Below, in pieces: positions 5,377-9,099 of a stretch of 9,099 nucleotides of DNA. A program made the translations under genes and the position numbers. The notes beneath the pieces were generated by a model. The model saw only the letters and a list, made by a program, of their open reading frames with translations, searched no databases and was not told where the DNA came from. Source of the stretch: Clostridiales bacterium UBA1770. GTDB lineage: Bacteria > Bacillota > Clostridia > Oscillospirales > CAG-272. Position 1 is the first letter of the stretch; each line of letters opens with the position of its first letter. Location: the NCBI GenBank assembly GCA_002315325.1, contig DCGU01000053.1, forward strand, positions 1 to 9,099, in the 5' to 3' direction.

Positions 5377-6792
5377 ATGGAATTCTACGTCATCGGTTCC
5401 CTTGTCGCCCTCGTTGTCCTGTTCGCCGTCGCCGGCTATCTCAAAGCGCCCCCCGACACTGCCTTTATCATCTCGGGTCTGGGCAAAAAACGAATCCTGA
5501 TCGGTAAGGCCGGCTGGCGCGTCCCCTTCTTCGAACGCGTGGACCGTTTGTCCCTGCGCGTCATGCAGGTGGACGTTAAAACGAGTGAAGCCGTGCCCAC
5601 CAACGAGTTTATCAACGTCAGTGTCGACGGTGTTGCCAACATCAAAATCTCATCCGACCCCGTCTATCTGAAACGTGCCGCCGAGTCCCTGCTCGGTATG
5701 AGCCGCACCGAACTCATCAGTCTTGTCACACAGGTACTGGAAGGTAACATGCGTGAAATCGTCGGTTCCGTAGGCTTAAAAGAAATGGTCCAGGACCGCC
5801 AGGGTGTTGCCAAGAAAATCACCGAAAACGTCGTCCCCGATATGCAGAAGCTGGGTATCGAGGTCGTCAACTTCAACATTCAAAACTTCAAGGACGCTGC
5901 CGGCACCATTGAAAATATGGGTATCGACAACGTCGAACAGATCCGCAAAAACGCCCAGATTGCCAAGGCAAACGCACAGCGCGACATTGCCATCGCTACG
6001 GCTAACGCCCAGGAAGAGGCCAACGCCGTTAAGGTAGAGGCCGACAAGAAAATTGCCGAGCAGAACGCCGCCCTCGCCGTGCAGCAGGCCGACATGCAGG
6101 TCAAGGCAGACACCAAGCGCGCCGAAGCCGACGCTGCCTATGCGATTCAGCAGGAAAGCCAGAGAAAGGTCATCGAGGTGACCAAGACCGAGGCCGACAT
6201 TGCCAGAAGAGAAAAAGAAGCCGAACTGGCCGAGAAGGAAATCGCCATTAAGGAACGCGAACTCGACGCCAACGTACGCAAACAGGCCGACGCCATGAAG
6301 TACCAGGCCGAAAAACAGGCCGAGGCAGATTTGATTCGCCGTCAGCGTGAAGCCGAAGCGAAAAAGTACGAGGCATTGCAGGCAGCCGAGGCCAAGAAGG
6401 CAGAAGCCGAAGCGCTCCGTTTCGCTATGGAACAGGAAGCCGAAGGTATCCGTGCCAAGGGTTTGGCCGAAGCCGAAGCCATCGAAAAGAAAGCCGAAGC
6501 GCAGCGTAAGATGGGTGAAGCCTCCGTGTTGGAGATGTACCTGGAAGCCCTGCCCGAGGTCGTCAAGAACGCTGCCGAGCCCCTGTCCAAGACCGACAAG
6601 ATCGTTATGTACGGCGACGGCAACTCCACCAAAGTGGTGCGCGACGTTATGTCCAGTGCCAACCAAATCATGGAAGGCATGAAGGAATCCACGGGCATCG
6701 ACCTGACCGCCATGCTCGCCGGTTTTGCCGGCGGCAAGCTGGCCGGCGGCAATGCCGCTCCCGTTGTGAACAACGACACGGCAGCACAATAA
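5377..6792 (+). CDS. floT: Flotillin (SPFH/PHB-domain membrane scaffold protein)
   Basis: The protein has 471 residues. An N-terminal hydrophobic hairpin or membrane segment (about 4-22) anchors it at the inner face of the membrane. The SPFH/PHB domain spans about 25-185, with the flotillin-like stretches GLGKKRILIGKAGWRVPFFERVD and VVNFNIQNF. From about 186 to 385 runs a long, almost uninterrupted coiled coil packed with A/E/K/Q (AEAEA-type flotillin repeats). Then comes the conserved SVLEMYLEALPEVVKNAAEPLSKTDKIVMYGDG block (383-415) and a G/A-rich tail. No cysteine is present. Flotillins oligomerise and organise membrane microdomains, affecting fluidity, signalling and transport complexes. 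In Bacillus, floT/yuaG is next to the NfeD-like yuaF; no NfeD gene is adjacent here. The ATG at 5377 has an AAAGGAG site. Expression is predicted to be governed by the upstream Mn2+ riboswitch. The symbol is by family similarity. Confidence 0.93.
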   Translation: MEFYVIGSLVALVVLFAVAGYLKAPPDTAFIISGLGKKRILIGKAGWRVPFFERVDRLSLRVMQVDVKTSEAVPTNEFINVSVDGVANIKISSDPVYLKRAAESLLGMSRTELISLVTQVLEGNMREIVGSVGLKEMVQDRQGVAKKITENVVPDMQKLGIEVVNFNIQNFKDAAGTIENMGIDNVEQIRKNAQIAKANAQRDIAIATANAQEEANAVKVEADKKIAEQNAALAVQQADMQVKADTKRAEADAAYAIQQESQRKVIEVTKTEADIARREKEAELAEKEIAIKERELDANVRKQADAMKYQAEKQAEADLIRRQREAEAKKYEALQAAEAKKAEAEALRFAMEQEAEGIRAKGLAEAEAIEKKAEAQRKMGEASVLEMYLEALPEVVKNAAEPLSKTDKIVMYGDGNSTKVVRDVMSSANQIMEGMKESTGIDLTAMLAGFAGGKLAGGNAAPVVNNDTAAQ

Positions 6793-6826
6793 CGGTACAG
6801 CAATACAATAACAGTTAAACAGTAAA

Positions 6827-6849
6827 GCAGGGGCCGATAAGGCCCCTGC
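6827..6849 (+). terminator. GC-rich hairpin after the flotillin gene, without a T-run
   Basis: GCAGGGGCC (6827-6835) pairs perfectly with GGCCCCTGC (6841-6849) around GATAA. No T-run follows, so alone it is more likely a transcript-end stabiliser or pause hairpin, working with the terminator 12 bases further on. Confidence 0.55.
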
Positions 6850-6861
6850 CGCACCAAACGC

Positions 6862-6893
6862 AAAAGCCATCGGAGAAAATCCGATGGCTTTTT
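6862..6893. terminator. Bidirectional intrinsic terminator between flotillin and alpha-galactosidase genes
   Basis: AAAGCCATCGG (6863-6873) pairs perfectly with CCGATGGCTTT (6881-6891) around a 7-base loop. TTTTT at 6889-6893 gives a U-run for the + strand, and AAAA at 6862-6865 gives one for the - strand. It separates two convergent transcription units and can end both. Confidence 0.88.
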
Positions 6894-6933
6894 GGCTTTT
6901 TGTTATGCTATCGTTAAATACGTCCGGGTATCC

Positions 6934-8961
6934 TCACCATTGCAGCACGACGTAGGTGCCGGCAATCTTGGCTGCCGGCGGGAAAGACACAGACAAGACG
7001 CCGTTTTCGTATGTGCAGGTAAATCCGGGCAATTGCGGATAGACGTCAGCCACGTGCGCGTCGCACGGCAGGCATTTTGATAGGTCAATCGTTTTTTGGG
7101 GCTCATCGCAGCGCAGGCGCCAAACCGAGAGCAACAGCGTCTTTTTCTCGGTATCAAGATGGCCCAATGTCGTCCAACCGTCATCCCGCATGCGCATCAG
7201 CCCCAGGGGGTACACGGGGACGCTCGTTGCCAAAATGCCCCGATATTTTTTATACAAGGCAATCGCGTCGGCAATCAGCGCCGCGTTTTTCCCGTCTGCC
7301 AAATGAATACAGCCGGACTGGTAAATCAGGCCGTTCATGGCCGTGACCATATTGCAGGCCGTCTCCACACCGTCCGCCGCGTTTTGTATCAGGCGCTTTT
7401 GCACGTCGGGGTCAGTCAATTTGTTCATTTCGTTAAATAACAGCGAATACGGCAGCGACCAAATGCCGGCGCGTTCCGACGGCAGACAGGCGGACAGACC
7501 CTGTATAATAGACGGCACGCGGTCGTAGAATTCCTGGTCCCCCGTGGACTGCAGGGCAAAATGGGACAGCGTGGCGTTGTCACAGCGCATAGCGCCCGAT
7601 CCGCAGTTTTCAATCAAGAGCCCGGGATGCGTCGCAATCATCTCATCAATAAAGGCATAAAACGCATCGTTCTCTTCCCGCAGGTTTTGGGCGAGCGATT
7701 TGCCGTCTTCGCCGTCAATCCCGATACCGAGCGAGTGGTTGTAATCGTTTTTGATAAAGCGAATCCCCATACCGTACAGGGTATCGATCACACCCCGCAA
7801 ACAGTCTCGCACCTCTTGTTTGCGAAAATCCATAAAGGCGTTGTCGGCACCGTCCACCGCACAGCCGTGGCGTGTGCACAGCCAATCCGGGTGTGCCTTG
7901 GCCAACAGGGAGTTCGGCGATACGCTCTCCATCTCCAGCCAAATGCCGGGCTGCATACCGGCGCGGCGGATTTCATTTATCAAACCTTGCAGGCCGCCCT
8001 CGCCGAACAGCTCGTTGTGCGCGTACCAATCGCCCTTACTTTCGTACCAAGCACCCTTGCCGAACCAGCCGGCGTCAATAACGAAGTACTCGCAGCCTGC
8101 CTTTGCTGCCGCCGGAATCAAGGGCAATTCGCGCTCCAGCGTGGGCTGCGCCCACAAACAGTTCATATATTCGTTAAAGCAAACGGGCACAACGCCGCCC
8201 GGGAAGGATACGCGGGCAGAGGCGCGTTTGGCACGCGTCAGGTCTGCGACGGCTTCTTCAAATCCGCCGTCGACGCAGCCGTACAGCGCCGGCACCGTTG
8301 TATAGCTCTCCCCCGGCACCAAGCGGTAATACCAACCGTCCAGCGGTTCATGCGCACCGGACAGCATTACGCCGATGCCGGCGTTGTCCCCGCAGCCGCA
8401 GAGGTTAAGTTCCATATACCAGGCGCAGCCCGTCTCGATTTCAAAATACCACGTTTTGTGCAGATAGGTATCTTCCAGGATAAGCAGCGGATACTGTACC
8501 CCGGTGGACCACGTCCCGGTGCTTGCAAAGCGGACGGACGTCATATGATTGTGATTATACGTCGGATAGAGTCCCAGGTCCTCCACGTACGCGTGCGTCC
8601 ATTGAGCTTCCCCCTGCCAGGCACAGGGTGCCGTGTATAGGACGAACCGCTTTTGCCACACGGGTGCGACGGCACTTTCCGCCCGTCCGATCTCGCCTAT
8701 GAACAATGACGATAGACTGTCGCACAACAGGGGATCGTCCCCGTCGTTGCGCAGCGTCGTGACCTGCCGCACGGCCTGCGTGCCGGCAATAGGCTTACGA
8801 TGACAAATCACCGCCGCACGATGGTTTGGCAGTGCGTATTCGATATTTTCTTGTTCCGCCGTGTCAGAAACCAATTGGGCCTTGTCCCCGCGGCAGGGTT
8901 CGTTGTGATACACCGCTGTATTTTTGGCTTGCAGCGACGCAAAGAAATAGGGCATAGACAT
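6934..8961 (-). CDS. GH36-family alpha-galactosidase, cytoplasmic
   Basis: The protein has 675 residues, slightly shorter than the usual 720-740, with no signal peptide, so it acts on imported alpha-galactosides (melibiose, raffinose-type sugars). An N-terminal beta-sandwich (about 20-255) precedes the (beta/alpha)8 domain. VIDAGWFGK at 294-302 matches the family's DDGWFG strand. GIWLEMESVSPNSLLAKAHPDW (339-360) is the hallmark block. FIKNDYN has the expected nucleophile D406. ENCGSGAMRCD (451-461) and STGDQEFYDR supply the probable acid/base D475; the 69-residue spacing between the two aspartates fits the family. A C-terminal beta domain ends at IAGTYVVLQW. The active-site loops differ from typical members (KNDYN instead of KWDMN, GDQE instead of SDDTD), so exact specificity is uncertain. 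ATG 8961 is chosen for its GGAGG site. No transporter or regulator gene is adjacent. Confidence 0.9.
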   Translation of the reverse strand: MSMPYFFASLQAKNTAVYHNEPCRGDKAQLVSDTAEQENIEYALPNHRAAVICHRKPIAGTQAVRQVTTLRNDGDDPLLCDSLSSLFIGEIGRAESAVAPVWQKRFVLYTAPCAWQGEAQWTHAYVEDLGLYPTYNHNHMTSVRFASTGTWSTGVQYPLLILEDTYLHKTWYFEIETGCAWYMELNLCGCGDNAGIGVMLSGAHEPLDGWYYRLVPGESYTTVPALYGCVDGGFEEAVADLTRAKRASARVSFPGGVVPVCFNEYMNCLWAQPTLERELPLIPAAAKAGCEYFVIDAGWFGKGAWYESKGDWYAHNELFGEGGLQGLINEIRRAGMQPGIWLEMESVSPNSLLAKAHPDWLCTRHGCAVDGADNAFMDFRKQEVRDCLRGVIDTLYGMGIRFIKNDYNHSLGIGIDGEDGKSLAQNLREENDAFYAFIDEMIATHPGLLIENCGSGAMRCDNATLSHFALQSTGDQEFYDRVPSIIQGLSACLPSERAGIWSLPYSLLFNEMNKLTDPDVQKRLIQNAADGVETACNMVTAMNGLIYQSGCIHLADGKNAALIADAIALYKKYRGILATSVPVYPLGLMRMRDDGWTTLGHLDTEKKTLLLSVWRLRCDEPQKTIDLSKCLPCDAHVADVYPQLPGFTCTYENGVLSVSFPPAAKIAGTYVVLQW

Positions 8962-8970
8962 AAGATATTG

Positions 8971-8975
8971 CCTCC
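8971..8975 (-). promoter_or_regulatory. Ribosome binding site of the alpha-galactosidase gene
   Basis: On the minus strand GGAGG lies 9 bases before the ATG at 8961. A second in-frame ATG two codons later (8955) would be 15 bases away, so the first is preferred. Confidence 0.8.
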
Positions 8976-9022
8976 GTTTTACCGTTTTGAATCGACCGAT
9001 TTCTCGTGAAGAGTCAACGTGT

Positions 9023-9099
9023 TCAATCCATGATACCTTATTATATCATTTTTTACACGGATTTCAAACCGCTTTATAATCTATTACCAGTCAATCCAT
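9023..9099 (-). repeat. Pair of 9-base repeats flanking the alpha-galactosidase promoter
   Basis: ATGGATTGA, read on the minus strand, occurs at 9031-9023, just after the predicted transcription start, and at 9099-9091, upstream of the -35 box. The copies are 68 bases apart. The second is cut by the window end, so the repeat may be longer. The placement would suit a regulator binding on both sides of the promoter, but no protein is identified. Confidence 0.4.
9040..9067 (-). promoter_or_regulatory. Sigma-70/A-type promoter of the alpha-galactosidase gene
   Basis: On the minus strand TTGAAA (9067-9062) and TATAAT (9045-9040) are separated by 16 bases, with TG one base before the -10 box (extended -10). 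Transcription would begin near 9033, leaving a leader of about 72 bases. Confidence 0.75.

Noticed and set aside
5940..6500. Repeated GCCGAAGCC/GAGGCC-like words in the flotillin gene as DNA repeats
   Set aside because: They are explained by repeated Ala-Glu codons of the coiled coil and have no fixed period at the DNA level.
5776..6870. 364-codon open frame on the minus strand, opposite the flotillin gene
   Set aside because: It mirrors the low-complexity Ala/Glu/Lys coiled-coil coding. Its product is a G/L/F/V-rich sequence with no recognisable domain, and it crosses the terminator region.
7561..8640. 359-codon open frame on the plus strand, opposite the alpha-galactosidase gene
   Set aside because: It is the antisense shadow of a clear GH36 gene, and its translation shows no recognisable domain.
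9014..9025. Near-palindrome around AACGTGTT in the alpha-galactosidase leader as a LacI-type operator
   Set aside because: The arms match imperfectly and it lacks a recognisable LacI-family core; too weak to call.

Overview
The window comes from a mid-GC bacterium, most likely an anaerobic member of the Bacillota. Points in favour are strong AGGAGG-type ribosome sites, GTG/TTG starts, a CotH-family kinase, a TGS-linked nucleoside kinase, a phenylacetate-CoA ligase/ACT pair and a GH36 alpha-galactosidase. I cannot separate Clostridia from Negativicutes on this evidence. There are no rRNA or tRNA genes, transposases, phage genes or CRISPR arrays; it reads as ordinary chromosome with one notable regulatory leader.

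Layout. (1) Bases 1-810, + strand: the C-terminal end of a phenylacetate-CoA ligase, followed 13 bases later by a tandem ACT-domain protein. They look like the end of an aromatic acid-CoA operon, closed by a bidirectional terminator at 871-902. (2) Bases 964-3084, - strand: a membrane-anchored CotH-type protein kinase with Ig-like flanking regions. Its promoter lies back to back with that of the next gene. (3) Bases 3326-4981, + strand: a nucleoside (uridine) kinase with an N-terminal TGS/ThrRS-like region, driven by a fully consensus sigma-70-type promoter. (4) Bases 4982-5376: a 395-base regulatory interval. It holds the kinase terminator, a TTGACA-17-TATACT promoter, a probable yybP-ykoY (Mn2+) riboswitch, an overlapping intrinsic terminator, and a further stem-loop abutting the ribosome binding site. 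(5) Bases 5377-6792, + strand: a flotillin (SPFH) protein, controlled by that leader. (6) Bases 6934-8961, - strand: a cytoplasmic GH36 alpha-galactosidase with its own promoter and a short repeated motif flanking it.

Each main gene appears to be its own transcription unit. The most interesting point is the combination of a manganese-sensing riboswitch with a flotillin membrane scaffold. As I recall, this riboswitch class is mostly found upstream of Mn2+ exporters, TerC proteins and P-type ATPases. It suggests a link here between manganese status and membrane microdomain organisation.

Two gene starts are better placed inside the longest reading frames: TTG at 3084 for the CotH kinase and GTG at 3326 for the nucleoside kinase. 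The choices rest on promoter and ribosome-site geometry.
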